In this document: positions 1 through 12,149 of the stretch, in pieces | Layout of the letters: the number at the start of each line of letters is the position of its first letter | Position numbering within the stretch: position 1 is the stretch's first letter | NCBI GenBank assembly: GCA_032358165.1 | Contig: JAALGY010000062.1 | Location: forward strand, 1,736,001 to 1,800,000 | Reading direction: 5' to 3' | Length of the DNA stretch: 64,000 nucleotides | Source: Diplosphaera chodatii | Taxonomy: Eukaryota > Chlorophyta > Trebouxiophyceae > Prasiolales > Stichococcaceae | Translations under genes and position numbers: made by a program | The notes under the pieces: model-generated | Databases searched by the model: none | What the model saw: the letters and a program-made list of their open reading frames with translations, nothing else | What the model was told of the DNA's origin: nothing

Positions 1-320
1 CTGCGTGGCATTGGGTAGGCGCAAGCTTTGCAGCATGCGGTGTGTGTGCCGCACCCCTGCTCGTCTCGGGCAGGGGCAGCCATGGCTTCGATGCCATGGG
101 ATGTGCGATCGGCACCGTGTTGCTTGCCTGACTTGGTTTCGTTCTCACTTGTTGCGAATTGAGTTGACACTTGCAGGGCAGTTCTGCACACGAGTTGCAA
201 ACCAGACTGGTGCATGCCTACTGCTATCGCGCACTGTCCCATCAGGCAAGACATGGCTGCCTCTCCCACACAACACTTCAGTTGCAGGAGTGACCCTCAG
301 GCTTCAGAACAGTAGTCACG
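1..320. other. Intergenic or 3' flank of Ku80, no gene seen
   Basis: This edge stretch lies downstream of the Ku80 stop codon. It probably contains the Ku80 3' untranslated region. Open frames here carry no recognisable protein segment and no convincing exon borders. Confidence 0.5.
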
Positions 321-3300
321 TCAGTCCATGTCATCAAAGTCGTCTGCGTCATCACCGCCGTCCTCTGTCTGCACCTCTGCTGGCTCCTGCAGCACGGCAG
401 GCAGGTTGACGAGTGTCAGCAGCTTGTGCGCGCCAATCGATCCCCGTCAAACGCACAAGACAGTGGCAGCCGAGTACTGCCTGCTCAAGCGTCAATGCGC
501 CGCAAGCAGCAGTTCACAAAGGAGATCTAATGACATCAATGACACTGAGGACGGGTGCAACCTGGGCCGCCTGGGTGTGCTGCTTGAGGAAGGCGGCGGC
601 GTCGGTGGCGGTGGCGCCGCTGCCGGGCGCCTCCACCTCGCTGAGCAGCGTCACGCCCGCCCCCATGACCTGCGCCCTGCGAGTAGAGCGGCGCGCCACC
701 GCTTACCCATGAGGCTGCCAAAAGCTCACAGACGGCTCTCGCTGATGATGACGCCCTCTTCTCCTCGTGTTCATTTGTTGCCCGCTGTACCAATGCAAGC
801 CTCTGAGCACGCTCAGAGTGTCTGAAGGCTTGGTGCTATGTTTGCAAACGCTCAAAAGGCACCCCAACAAACAGGCGCTGTGCTTACATAGCTGTGAGCA
901 ACCTGCTCCAGTCAGTGCAGGCGTCATCCGCAGGCCACGGACTTCCACACAGACTGGCACAAGCAGGCCGCGGCAGCAATTGGGCACCCACCACCAGGCG
1001 CGGTGCTGGGGGTGGGACTCGAAGGCGGCGGCCAGGCGGGCCAGCGCGGCGTTGAAGCCGGGCGCCTTGTCGAAGGTGTCCCCCGCGCCCTCCCGCAGCG
1101 CCTGCAGCGCCTCCAGGGCCTTGGCATACTGCCTGCGACGCAGCAGGGGCACGGTGTGCTGTGAATGTACCAGCTGCAACGCAAGTGGGCTGGCCATCAG
1201 GCACGCTGCTGCAGCTTGTTGCAGCGTCACAGGCGGCGATGGTCCCGCCTGCGGATCGAGCCTAGCACAGGCAACAGGTGGAGGCTCCATGCAGCTGCGG
1301 GTCACACAGCTGATCCTGCACAGCATGGCGATGTACAGGCTGGTCGACAACTGGTCGTGGTGTAACAGCGATGGTTCACCTGTCGCCTATGCTCTTGTTG
1401 ATGAGGGACTCGATCACATGCGGCATGGCCTCGAAAGCGATGTCGTGCTTGCCGTATCTGCAAGCAAGGTCGCTACAGATCATCACCACACATAGCAACG
1501 TTGCTGTTCCCACCGAACATGCAGATTGACTCTGCTGGCATGTGGCAACCTGAGTGCAAGACACGACTGAGTGACGCATGCCACCCCAGTCAGCGGCAGC
1601 AACCCCGCGCCACGCACCTGAGCAGCGCCCTGAAATCCTCGACGGGCGAGGCGGTGCCCACCGTCTCCACCTCCGAGCCCAGGTCGGCGTCCAGGTCGAA
1701 GTCCTCCCGCCCGCGGCCCAGGAAGCCCTCGCCCGCCGCTGCCTCCTCCCCCTCGCCCGGCGCCGCCTGCGAGGCCGTGCATCAGCATCTGGGCACCAGC
1801 AGACGCCTCTTCGCCGATCGTCGATTGTGACTGTCGCTGCTGCACATGTGACTCCTGTTCGCGGGCTCGGCAATGCTGCTGTGAGTGTGAGATGCTCAGT
1901 TTTAGGGTGGCCGTGGGTCAGTGCGTGCACTGCATGCGCACCCGCTCTGTGATGCTGAAGGCGGCGGCGGCTGCTGTGATGGCATCATTGACGTCGGGCG
2001 GCAGGCCCTCCTGCGGCGGGGCCGTCATCCGCACTGCACCGGGGCCCGGCTCCGGCACTGCAGCCTGCACAGTTGACGACGCACTCCCTGTCCGCACTTG
2101 AATTGCTAGACAAAAGCAGCTGCTCGTCATGGAACGATGCTGAGTAATTGAAAGCCGGCCGCCCGCTACATTACCTCTTGCGATGGCCAGCAGTGGTGCC
2201 TCCATGCACGGAGACTGTTGCCGTTCTACAGCTGCAGCACTTGATGTAACAGCATGCACGTGCAAAGGGGGTTGGCATGCACCTCGGGGTCGAGAGCGCG
2301 CGCCGCCAGCAGGTCGTACAGCCGATGCAGGTGTGGGTTCGCTGTTGCCTCTGGGCGCAGCAATTCTGGGTTGCCTGCAGGATGGCACACAGCATGCATC
2401 AGATCTCTGTGATCTCACAGCTTGCAACAGTGGTGACTCTACTCCGTTGAGTCACCACTGTTGCAACCTAGCAGCACTGCCTGATGTCTGGGTCAGGCCT
2501 TGAGCAAGCAGGATGCCCACGAGCTGCACCGTTTGCCTTCTGGAGGTTTCGCCTAACCTTTCGACAAGTCCATGCCGCAAATAAGGTCATGCATAGCCTT
2601 CCGCTGGCCCTTTGATGGCTTATGCCGCTGGTCTTCGCTGTCAAATGACTGGAAGGGGTAGCCACGCATGTCCTCCTGCACACAGCTATAGCAGTGGGCA
2701 TCAGTACATCTCTCGACCGCCGGCAGGTGCCCTGACACGAGGACAGTCAGGTGTTGCAGTAGCATCAGCCGACTTTCAAATGCACCCAGGGTTGGCAGAG
2801 CACATGACGTACAAAACCACCTGGAACGGCAGCTTGTTGAGCAGCAGGCAGCCGGGCCGGTCTGGCGCCGGCGGCAGCGGCGAGCCGGCAAACACCGTCG
2901 GCGGGGAGGTGTCCCGCGGCACAAACCGCACGATCGCCAGCTGCAGCCACCACGCGCACTTGGTAGGGGTCAGGCTTTACTGAAAAGTGGAGGCTTTGTA
3001 AACCTATCAATCCCGACGCTGCTCATACACTCCTCCTGGCGGATGGGTTCTCCAGCCACAGCACCACAGCGCACCAGGTGCTCCTGCTGGCTCATGGCTG
3101 TCACCAGCGCCGCCATGGCTGTCTGCGAGCGCTCGTCCGCCTTGTCAGGCGCCACGATCCAGACGTCCTGCATGTATAGATCTCTGATATGGCTGTACCC
3201 CAACACAAGGGCGAATGCACACTGTATGAGCAGCCAACCTTGAGCATGCCTGCAATACCTCCTGCTGGCCTGCGTGAGGCAGGCGGCAGCGCACCGACAT

Positions 3301-5641
3301 GAAGGTGTGGCGGGGCACCAGGGGCGCGTCGGGGTCGTTGGTCACGAAGCCCAGCAGCTGCATGCCCTTGCTCGCCCTGAAGGCCAGCAGCTTCTCCAGG
3401 TCCCCCGTGATCGGCACCGTCTGGGACCCGTACTGCGCAGCAGCAGTGTCCACTGCCTTGGATAGTGTGGTGCCATATGCTCAAGCGCCAAGTATGCGCT
3501 CAGTGGGTGACATGACGGCGCCAGCGCACCGATGTCAGCGTCACGGACGCCACCGCAGAGGCACGCCAGTGTCACCTCGGCGCGTGCCCGCCGACCGCAC
3601 CTGGTACGCCTTCACACGCTGCTCGGCGCCCACCACCTCGTCGGGGTCCGACACCAGCTTGTACTCGATGTCGCGGGTGACGACGTGCGTGGCGTCGGCC
3701 GCCTGCGGCTTGTCGGACCACTTGCCCAGCGGCGGCGGCCGCTCCTCCGCCACCTTCTTGCACACCTGCCCCGGGGCGCGAGGTGCTGACCGCGCTGCTC
3801 TTGCTTGCTGCTTTGCCACATGAGACCGTCGGCAGATCCCAGCTCAGCATGTCGCGTGTGCGCTGTGGGATGAGGGGTCCGCACCTTCACCCGAATCTTC
3901 ATCTGCTTGCCGATGTCCAGCGTCCCGGAGAAGTACGTGAACGCCGCTGTCTCCTTGAGCCTGATTCGCGACAAGAATAACATTGAGGTGGTGGGCATTG
4001 CAACTCTGATACTTCATGGCAGCAGCACGCGTAACAAGGCAGGAGTGGTCACCTGAAGATGGTGCGCAGCTCCACAGGGTCCTGCACGCTGCGCAGACTG
4101 TGCCGCACCTGCTGCAGCACCTGCACCAAACAGGAGCAGGATCGGTGCGCGCCTGCCTAGTCTGCGAAGCACAGAACAGCCTGCATGAGCGCGTCCGCTG
4201 TGTGCACCACCCACCTGAGCCAGGGTGTCGGAGTTGACGTTCTTGGTCTGCTTGGCGTCGGCGTCAGCGCCGTCGTCCGGCAGATCGATGGACACGACAT
4301 CCAGGAGGCACTTCTGCTCGTTGAGCTTGCCGACGATGTGCTCTGTGAACTCCTCGCCCGCGGGCTCCGATGCGCCCAGGAAATTAGACACCTTCATGCC
4401 AGCACACATGGCAGCGCTCACTTGCGGTTGCTCGCTGCCGTGCACCTGGTGAGGAGCCGCCTCACAGACGACACGGGAGGTTCCACAGGGTACATCAGCA
4501 TGGCAACCCAAGGTATTCCGTCCAAGACAGCAGCATCGGATGTCAGGCTGGGGGTGCACCAGGACGATGCGGCGCTTGGCGTTTTTGTCGAGCGCCGCGC
4601 CGCGGCCGCCCTCCTCCTCGGGGGCTGCGGCGCGCGCCAGCGCGTCCACACCCACCTGGAGACATTCGCTACTGTTTCCATGATATGGCTTCAATCTGCA
4701 GGACATCCTGCCCACCCAGGCCTGTCTGTCCCAGAAACCAGCGCTGGACAATCCCCTGCCGCCTGGCGCTTCATGTGCGGCGGTCGCGCGATGGCACAGC
4801 AGCAGCGCACCGTGAGGGCGCTGAACCAGTCGGGCTGCACGTCGGGGCTGCCGTGCTGCACGCCCTCCAGCGAGCGCAGCCACCCCACGTCGGGCGGCGC
4901 CAGGTCCCTCTCCTCCCGGATGTGCTGGTACTGCAGGTGCGTGGCAGCTGCGCCCGTCAGCGACACCAACGCAAATGGTGGTGCAGGCCAGCAGGCATGG
5001 CTGTGACGCAGATCGAACGTGCACTGCAGGGTTCCGCCGCACGGTGCACCTGTGTGTCGTCCCCCTCATCCGCCATCTCCTGATTGAGCAGGTTGCGCGT
5101 GTCTGCAGAAACAGGACTCTGCATGATGATGGGAGGTCGCATTGGGCACAAAAACTGCTGCGACTTATGCACACGTTGCTCTCAGCACCTATAGTGCCGA
5201 AGAAGACCAGCTGAACCTCGTGTGTGGGCTTGTTGATCATCTGCATGCACGGATCGCTGCATGGGGCCAGCTCGGAGCATGAGGTGATGGCATGGCAGCA
5301 GTCCAGACATGGCAGTGCAGCTGATATGAAAGGCGCGTTTTGCACCCAGCTGCATTAACCCTCAAACAAACATCAACCAGAGTGGATGTGCGGCTTTGAT
5401 GCCACACGCTCATGTCGCACCTTGCCATGGATCAACTCCGACACCGTCTTGGCAGCAGGCTCCAGCACGTCGCCCATCTGGGCGCCCACATCCAGCAGCA
5501 CGACGCATACCTCCTGCGTCAGACGTGGACACGCACTGTTGGCGGAGCTTGGCATGCATGGCGTGTGGGTGCCACACAGCGCATTGCTGACTACAAGGGT
5601 ACACAAGCAATGGACTGGTGACTCGCCTTGTTCCGGGCCAT
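321..5641 (-). CDS. KU80: Ku80 (XRCC5 homologue), DNA end-binding subunit of the Ku heterodimer
   Basis: Ku80 pairs with Ku70 to bind double-strand DNA ends for non-homologous end joining and telomere maintenance in the nucleus. I start it at the ATG at 5641, giving MARNK. That exon ends at a GC donor (AAG|GCGAGT) and joins in phase to EVCVVLLDVGAQMGD at 5513-5421, the von Willebrand-like first strand. Later exons read KPTHEVQLVFFGTI and NLLNQEMADEGDDTQ (about 5240-5040). The DNA-binding core follows, with RIRLKETAAFTYFSGTLDIG (about 3990-3900), ITGDLEKLLAFRASKGMQLL (about 3410-3340) and DVWIVAPDKADERSQTAM (about 3170-3110). The Ku80-specific C-terminus includes NPHLHRLYDLLAARALDPE (2374-2283), VTLLSEVEAPGSGATATDAA (about 690-560) and a last exon (386-321) ending DDADDFDDMD and TGA. 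At least 14 exons are visible. Family identity is firm; a few internal borders are not. Confidence 0.93.
2422..2466. repeat. Perfect 18-bp inverted repeat inside a Ku80 intron
   Basis: The arm TTGCAACAGTGGTGACTC at 2422-2439 is exactly complementary to 2449-2466, with a 9-base loop at 2440-2448. It lies in the roughly 180-bp Ku80 intron between the exon ending near 2559 and the exon starting at 2374. It would form a strong hairpin in the pre-mRNA. It could be a small inverted-repeat element remnant, a structured splicing element or a small-RNA precursor; the sequence does not decide. Confidence 0.9.
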
Positions 5642-6134
5642 CGTTGCTATGGACCTGTATTCGACGCTCTATGGGACACCTTTCGCGGCGCCTACGCAGT
5701 TCCGGGTGCTGATCATCATGCTACATCTGCATCCAGTTTACATCTATGCGCAGATGATGTCGCAACAATGCAATTCTTCAGCAAGATGCGATCGCTGCTT
5801 TTGAATGCTGTCAGTGCATCTGCTCACGCGTTCCGCAAAGTGATGCAACGCTTGACGGTGTGATGTTGATGAGTATGCTGAGCATGCTTTGCTTTGGCAG
5901 TCCCCGGGTGGGTCCGGGTCCTGGTTGCAGCAGCGGGCAGCATGAGCAGCAGAAACAGCAGATTTGTTGACAACAATCTGCGTAGACAGTAGCATTAGTG
6001 AGCAGGTGTATAGCAGCTGCAGGTTGACCATACGCTGTGCAGACCAGCAGACGTCCTGAGCGGCAGGGCGCCAAGGCGGGAATGCACATCCGCGACTGCT
6101 GCTGCCTCTGCTTCTGACCAATCTGACATTCCGC
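5642..6134. promoter_or_regulatory. Divergent intergenic region between Ku80 and the SET/MYND gene
   Basis: This 493-bp gap separates two start codons on opposite strands, so it must carry both promoters and 5' leaders. I see no TATA box at a convincing spacing and no additional gene. Confidence 0.6.
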
Positions 6135-8568
6135 ATGGCACCTGAATACACTGTTCCCAGCATCAGCGACCGTCATGCTGCGTATGTCGCTGGATGGCCC
6201 TGCAGCGTCGCCGCTACGGCTGCAAAGGGACGGCACCTGATTGCCGTCCGCGACTTTGCCCGCGGCGAGACGGTGCTGGTGTCCGAAGCCTACGTCAAGG
6301 CGCTGCTTCCAAGCCACAAGAAGCGCATCTGCGCCGGCTGCATGCACGACGGCGGTCGGCGACTAGCATTTCACTGTCATGGCTGTGGCGAGGCCTGGTA
6401 CTGCTCAGACGAGTGCCGTACCGCTGATGCATCCGGCGCAGCGCACCAGGGTACGATTCTGTGTGGCCCACCTTGGAGCAGCTACCCATTGTGACTTGCT
6501 TGTCACACGAAGTGAACCAATCAGGGCACTTCGATCGGATACTCACCATAGGGTCAGGCACTCTACTGCAGGGGGCCACATTGGCGAGCATAGCGTACCA
6601 TGCATCCCGCACAGTATGCTCTGCCCCGTGCTCGCCCACTTCGGCGGCCTCAAAGTATGTCCAGCTGAATGGTGGAGCCCTAACCTGTTGTGTTCTGAGT
6701 GCATGTAAGGTGCAGCAGGTGATGAGCGGTTTGCGTTCCAGTGCATCAGGCGGACGCCGACATGGAGTGCGTCCTGCGCATGTGCCTGGACCTGGCGGCA
6801 TTGCAGCGCTTGGCAGTCTCTGGCAGCGATGCCGCGCCCAGCATCGACAAAGGCCAGCATGCCGTGCCGCAGCAGCAGCTACCAGCGGGTGACCCGCGGG
6901 CAGAGGCAGTGCATTTCGAGGCGCGATCCTCAGATCATGGCAGCAACAGCGGCAGCGAGTGCTCAGCAGCGGGCGGTGAAGTTGACCATACTCGGCGCCA
7001 CGGCACAGACCCTCCGCTGCCGACGCTGAGTTGCGCAGACTTCCAGCTGCTGCAGTGCCACCCCGTGGCTGTGTCCGAGCGCGACGCGCAGCAGTGGCGC
7101 CGTGCTTTCGCCTTCCTGCAAGCGGCCCTGCAGCGGACAGGCTGGCCACAGCCACCGTCACTGGTACGAGGGCAATTGACGCCCTTCTGCACGCGCTTCC
7201 GCCCAAGTCAAACTACCCATCCATTGCGCACGAATGACATCAGGAGTAGCTCGTTTGGCTGCACAGGACGATATGCTGCGGTGGGCTGGCCGTGTGGCAG
7301 CCAACAGCTTCTCCCGCTATGGTGACTGCGCTGCGGGCGGCACACCCTTGCATGAGGGCAGCGACGAGCACCCGCAGGCCGCACTGCACCACCAGACAGA
7401 GCTACTGCATCCAGACGGCAACGCCGCCGGGTCTGCAGCAGTGGAATCAGCACCGCAGCAGCAGCAGCGGAATCAAGCTCAAGATGGCGTGCAATCACAG
7501 CTGCAGCGGTTGCAGCTGGCCCAACGATGTCTGTGGGAGGGTAGCAGCGCCAGTGGTCGTACGGCTGGGGACAAGTCGAGCGATGCGCTCGACAGAACGG
7601 TTGCAGGGCAAGAGAGCAGGCCCTCAGCATCAGATGGACATGCTGCTCCAGGAGTCCACAGCTGCGCCAGCAATGGCGCTGCAGAGGAGTCTGCAGCTCA
7701 GGCTGAACGGCCCCAGCACCATGGGCAGCCTCCAGTCGAGGCTCCCCCATCTCAGCTGGCTGGAAGCGGCGCAAACTGCACAGCACATCCATGCGGCACA
7801 GCGAGTGCAGGCGCCAGTGCAGCTGCGAATGCGCAGCCTGTTGGTAGGGAGGTGTACATCACGGCATCCTACTTCAACCACTCGTGAGCGTCGGCAGTCG
7901 CCAGCACCCTGCGTTGCCCTGCACTCGGCCTGTGGTGGCGATTTTGTCTACACAAGCCTGCTGGCGGTACTACACATCGCCGCTGGACATCTTGTCAATG
8001 ATGCAGGTGTCAGCCCAATTGCATCATCCACCGGCGCGGGGGTTTGGGGGTTGTCACGGCGCAAAGCGACATCAAGGTGGGTGCAAGCGCTCTACATCAT
8101 TCTCGATGGTCCGATACGTCGGCAAGAAGCTTCCAGCATGTGTGGCTTGGGACGCACGGCCGTGATTCATGGCATTTAGGCTGGCGATGAGCTTTGCATA
8201 TCATACATAGACCTGGAGCTGCCGCGCTCCTCACGCCAAGCCCTGCTGCAGAGGTGCTCATGCGCTGATTTGTACCTTTCGGCTGCTCTGTCGTCTGCTT
8301 CATCTGCAAGATCGAACAAGCTGCGGAACAAGCTGTTCATAGAGCTGCACCATAGATCCCGTCGACTGAGGACGGGGCACTGTCAGCACACAACCTTAGA
8401 GTCTGATGTCTTGCCCGCAGGATGTTTCACTTCTCCTGCATGTGCGAACGCTGCCAGCAGGAGCTGGCCGAGGGGTCGGCCAAATGCAGTTATGGTCCTG
8501 GCAGCAGCAACCGCAAACCCAGCTGTGCTCCAAAGCGGCGGGGCCGGAAAGCGCGTGTCAGCAGATGA
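6135..8568 (+). CDS. SET and MYND domain protein (SMYD-like lysine methyltransferase)
   Basis: This is a probable protein lysine methyltransferase that uses S-adenosylmethionine. I resolve six exons in phase: 6135-6450, 6742-7163, 7267-7883, 8007-8076, 8180-8253 and 8421-8568, giving about 548 residues. The N-terminal SET part KGRHLIAVRDFARGETVL (about residues 34-51) is followed by a MYND zinc finger, CAGCMHDGG...CHGC...YCSDEC (about 62-95). A helix-rich segment LDDMLRWAGRVAANSFSRYG (about 246-265) comes before a long insertion. The catalytic SET core then reads REVYITASYFNHSCQPNC, with the NHSC motif created across the 7883/8007 splice, and AGDELCISYIDLE. The post-SET cysteine cluster is FSCMCERCQQEL. 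Exon phases agree throughout, which supports the ends chosen. The insertion of about 170 low-complexity residues (A, Q, S, H) splits the SET domain. Substrate is unknown. Confidence 0.9.
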
Positions 8569-9365
8569 CTTGGTCGCTGAAGTCACACACGGTCAACAGC
8601 TCGTCCTGCTAATGTTGTCTCACGTTCCACTCTGACAGCTAGCCAGTGCACATTTGACTTCGGTCTGGCTGCCCTTAGTCATGTCGAGGGACTACAATGC
8701 TGCTTTGGGATCTGGCGTCCCAGCGCTGGGCAAGTCTCGGCCATCGGCCTGCTTCGGAGGCGCAGCCGTAACTCCAGCGCACACGACGCTGCACAATTCG
8801 ATACAATCAGACGTTGGCCGTCGTCTGACGTGGCGGCACCGTGCCGGACGCAGTATCTGGCCACTGCACCTGGTTGCAAGCTTCTGGCACGTCAGGGAAG
8901 GAAGGCGAACGGCTGCTGCAGAACGCGCAGGTCGAGGAGTGCCTCGCGCCCTGGCGCAGATCAGGGGTGTCAGGTGAGCATGGCGTTCTGTCTGGCTCGC
9001 CCTTGCACACCCTGAGAGCACGGCGATACGGTCCTGCATTGGCAAATGGTCATGGACGCTGCCTCAGCATGGTGCGGGCGCAGTCTGTGACGCTGCATGA
9101 AGGCATCATGTCCATCATTCCCACCGGATGCAGTAGTGGGACGGTAGGCCCACGATTGGGGTCGTAGTGGTACTGTAGGAGGCTTTGCCCGTGTAATGAT
9201 GAATGCCAGCTTTCCTGAGCAGCTTGTGCCTTTCAAGCTGGTACAGCGATGCGAGGTCATCACTGCACTCTAAGCAGCTATCTAGCGTTGGCCATGCGCA
9301 CGGTTTACCTGCACATCGCATCTCCTCCTTTGCTGATGCACTGCACAGCCATGCATGCAGGCGGG
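8569..9365. other. Intergenic region, SMYD-like 3' end to SERINC promoter
   Basis: About 800 bp lie between two genes on the same strand. They should hold the 3' untranslated region of the upstream gene and the promoter of the downstream one. No conserved protein segment or RNA gene is recognisable here. Confidence 0.5.
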
Positions 9366-11680
9366 ATGGCGAATGTCAAGATCAGCCCGCTCAGCTACCA
9401 AGCGGACCCTGACTTGAAGCTGCCCACAGGCACGTCGTCGGGCCCTGTGACGGATGCGGCGCCGCCGGTCCCCGGCAAGCGCGCCAAGGCCGCGCGCACA
9501 TGCCACTGCTGGTTGGAGGTGGAGTTCAAGACGGCCAAGTGGCTGTACTTCGTCGGCTTCGTCCTCCAGTGTATCGTCAGCTGGGTGTTCAGGTGAGCGC
9601 TGTCGGCGTCGTGCTTCCAGAGACTGCGGTGTGTTAAGCGCATGATCATGACTGTCTGGCTACGCTAGTACCTCTGGCGCTAACTGCTGTCGACACGAGA
9701 GCCTGCTTGTCTTAATGCAAGACCGTGCTCTTTGTGCAGAGACTACAGCGACAAGATATTTAAGGACTTCAAGTGGCTGGACAAGTGCCTGGGCATCCAG
9801 AATGACAAGTTCTTTTCGGGCGTGGGCGCCTGCATCGGCAAGGGGGCCGTGCTGCGCATCTCATTTGGAACCTTCCTATTCTTTGCCGTGCACTTCGTTG
9901 CGCTCTTGGGTGAGTTGAGATCGCAGTGCTTACGCAAACCTCGCAAGTTGGGTGCACTGCTTGCGACAGGCAACAGCATGTGGCAGCTGGCCCTCGTGCG
10001 TTCATATGCACTGCGTCAGCACTGGACAACTCCCCACTGCATGATCGCTGCTGGGGTGCAGGCGTGACGCGGCGGTCTAACCGGCGGCGGCTGTTCCATA
10101 CCGGCTGCTGGCCGCTGCAGGTCGTGCTGTGGCTGGGGCTTGTCGCCGCCTGCTTCGCCATGCCCAACAGCGTGTACAGCGGCTACAGCCAGTTCGCCAA
10201 GGTCGCTGCCGGCGCCTTCCTCGTCCTGGTCATCATCCTGTTCGTCATCTGGTGCGCCCCCTGAAGTGTGTCGCCCCCTGGTCGTCAGATAATGCAAGAC
10301 GTGCCCCTCTGCAGTGGTGGAGTCCCACCCGGCTTTGCATGGCGGCCTCGCATCGCCTCCGGCTCAGCGCAGGCCGCCTTGACCCCGCAGGTTCTACCAG
10401 ATCAACGACTGGCTGCTGGCCCGGCTGGACCATGCGTGGGCGAAGTTCGCCCTGGTCTTTGGTGCGAACCTCGGGCATTACGTGTAATAAACCGCCTGTT
10501 GGTCACATGTGGCAACTGCTCAGTGCTGAATTGTTCATGGTCTGCACTGCAGGCACGGTGTTCTTCTATCTCGGCAGCCTCGTGGCCCTGGGCTTCATGT
10601 ATGCATACTATGCGCCAAAGGCATCGTGTGGCACGAACATAGCATTCATCACCATCACCATCATATGTGCGTCCCTCGATCCCTTGCCGGCACAGTCTCA
10701 TTCTCAGCACTGTGGTTGTCTTCACACTGGCGGACACCAACGTCCCTTAGCGTGTCGCTTACTTGGGACTGCAGTGGCGGTGGCATACACAGCCCTCACG
10801 CTTTCGCCCTGGCGGCCGCAGTCAGCCGGGGTGTTTGTCAGCGGCTCGGTTTTCATCTATTGCACGTACTTAACTTGGGGCGCCCTCAGCTCCCAGCGCC
10901 CCGGCGTATGCGTGCCTGCAAGCGCATCAGCGCTGCCGATTCAGGTGTGTGTCTGTGACAAAGGTGTTCACCCGTTGGCGTTGTGAAGGCAGTTGCCATC
11001 CATCGAACACTGCCCACCTCACTATCATGCCCCGTACTGCAGATCATCGGCTTCATCATCGCCATCGGGTCGGTGCTGTACGCCGCCTGGGACACCGTCA
11101 GCCAGGACAAGGCGTTCCTGCCGAATGACATCGAGCGGCTAGAGGAGGCAGACACGACGGATGTCCTGAAGCACAGCCCGGTGTGCACCTGGCAGCAGCT
11201 GTTGCAGCTCAGTGTCTTGCTGCATAGCAATATGTTCACTGCATCCGGCTGTAGCTGTAGCAGGTCTGTGGGTCGACTTGGAAGGCTCATGTACGCGTAC
11301 ACCTGAGTGGCGTACGAAGCGCTGAGCTGTTTGCTGTCAGCGCAGGCATGGTTCCATGGTGTGCTGGCACTCGCAGCGTGCTATGTCGCGATGACGCTCA
11401 CGAACTGGAACCTCAGGTGCATGCCTGTTCGCTAGTTGCGTTTGCGGTACAACTTGCTTGCACGTGCATGATGGCAAGAACAGGCATTGGCTCCTGATAT
11501 CAGGCTTTCGCCTGAAACATCACTGCTCCTATGTACTGCAGCGATGGCCCGAACCCGTGGACCATCGACAGGGGGTCCTTCTCCAGCTGGGTGCGTGCAG
11601 CCTCGTCGTGGCTGTGCGCCCTGGTGTTCATCTGGACGCTCATCGCACCGGCCATCCTGCGGCAACGGGTGTTCACTTAG
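9366..11680 (+). CDS. SERINC / TDE1 family multi-pass membrane protein
   Basis: SERINC proteins are multi-pass membrane proteins linked to serine-derived lipids and lipid scrambling in animals; the role in algae is not established. From ATG 9366 the protein reads MANVKISPLSY, a short hydrophilic lead, then a first membrane segment WLYFVGFVLQCIVSWVFR. Family hallmarks follow in order: KGAVLRISFGTFLFFAVHFV (about 9839-9898), FYQINDWLLARLDHAWAKFA (about 10393-10450), GTVFFYLGSLVALGFMYAYY, SGSVFIYCTYLTWGALSS (about 10840-10893), IIGFIIAIGSVLYAAWDT (about 11043-11096) and GVLALAACYVAMTLTNWNL. The last exon ends CALVFIWTLIAPAILRQR then VFT and TAG at 11678-11680. Around ten exons are present. An upstream in-frame ATG would add a few residues, so the exact start is uncertain. 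Family assignment is firm. Confidence 0.93.
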
Positions 11681-12149
11681 TGTCGATGCCACTGTGACCA
11701 GCGTGCCACTTTCGCGCAGTGATGGGGTTAGCAGCAGCTGATGAAGTGTTCTCCCTGAAGTATTAGTCGTTGATGAACTGCAAACTGACTGATGTGCGAT
11801 CTACAGACACACATGTCGAATTGTGTGGGGGCAGCGTATAGCTGGTGCATGCAAGGCTGCTGCCAGGAGTGATGCTGTGCATGGCCACTCTTGCTCTGAT
11901 GTCGTGAGGTGAACTACTTTCAGTTTGAATGGGTTCCCAGGTTACAGAGGGTGCTCCCGCTGCTTGCTCGATTGTGCTCACACAACAGCATAACAAGCGC
12001 GATCGCAATGTATGTGCAGCCTGCAGACTGCAAGTGAATCGCACAGCTGCTGCCGTCACTTGCACCTCAGTAGCAACAGGGCTGAACCAGCTGAGGCTGT
12101 GAACCACGATCGGTGCTCTCATGTGTCGCCCTCATGTGGCTTCTGGACC
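11681..12149. other. Convergent 3' region between SERINC and ERD2
   Basis: The two genes end facing each other, so this 469-bp gap should hold both 3' untranslated regions. I see no further gene. Confidence 0.55.
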
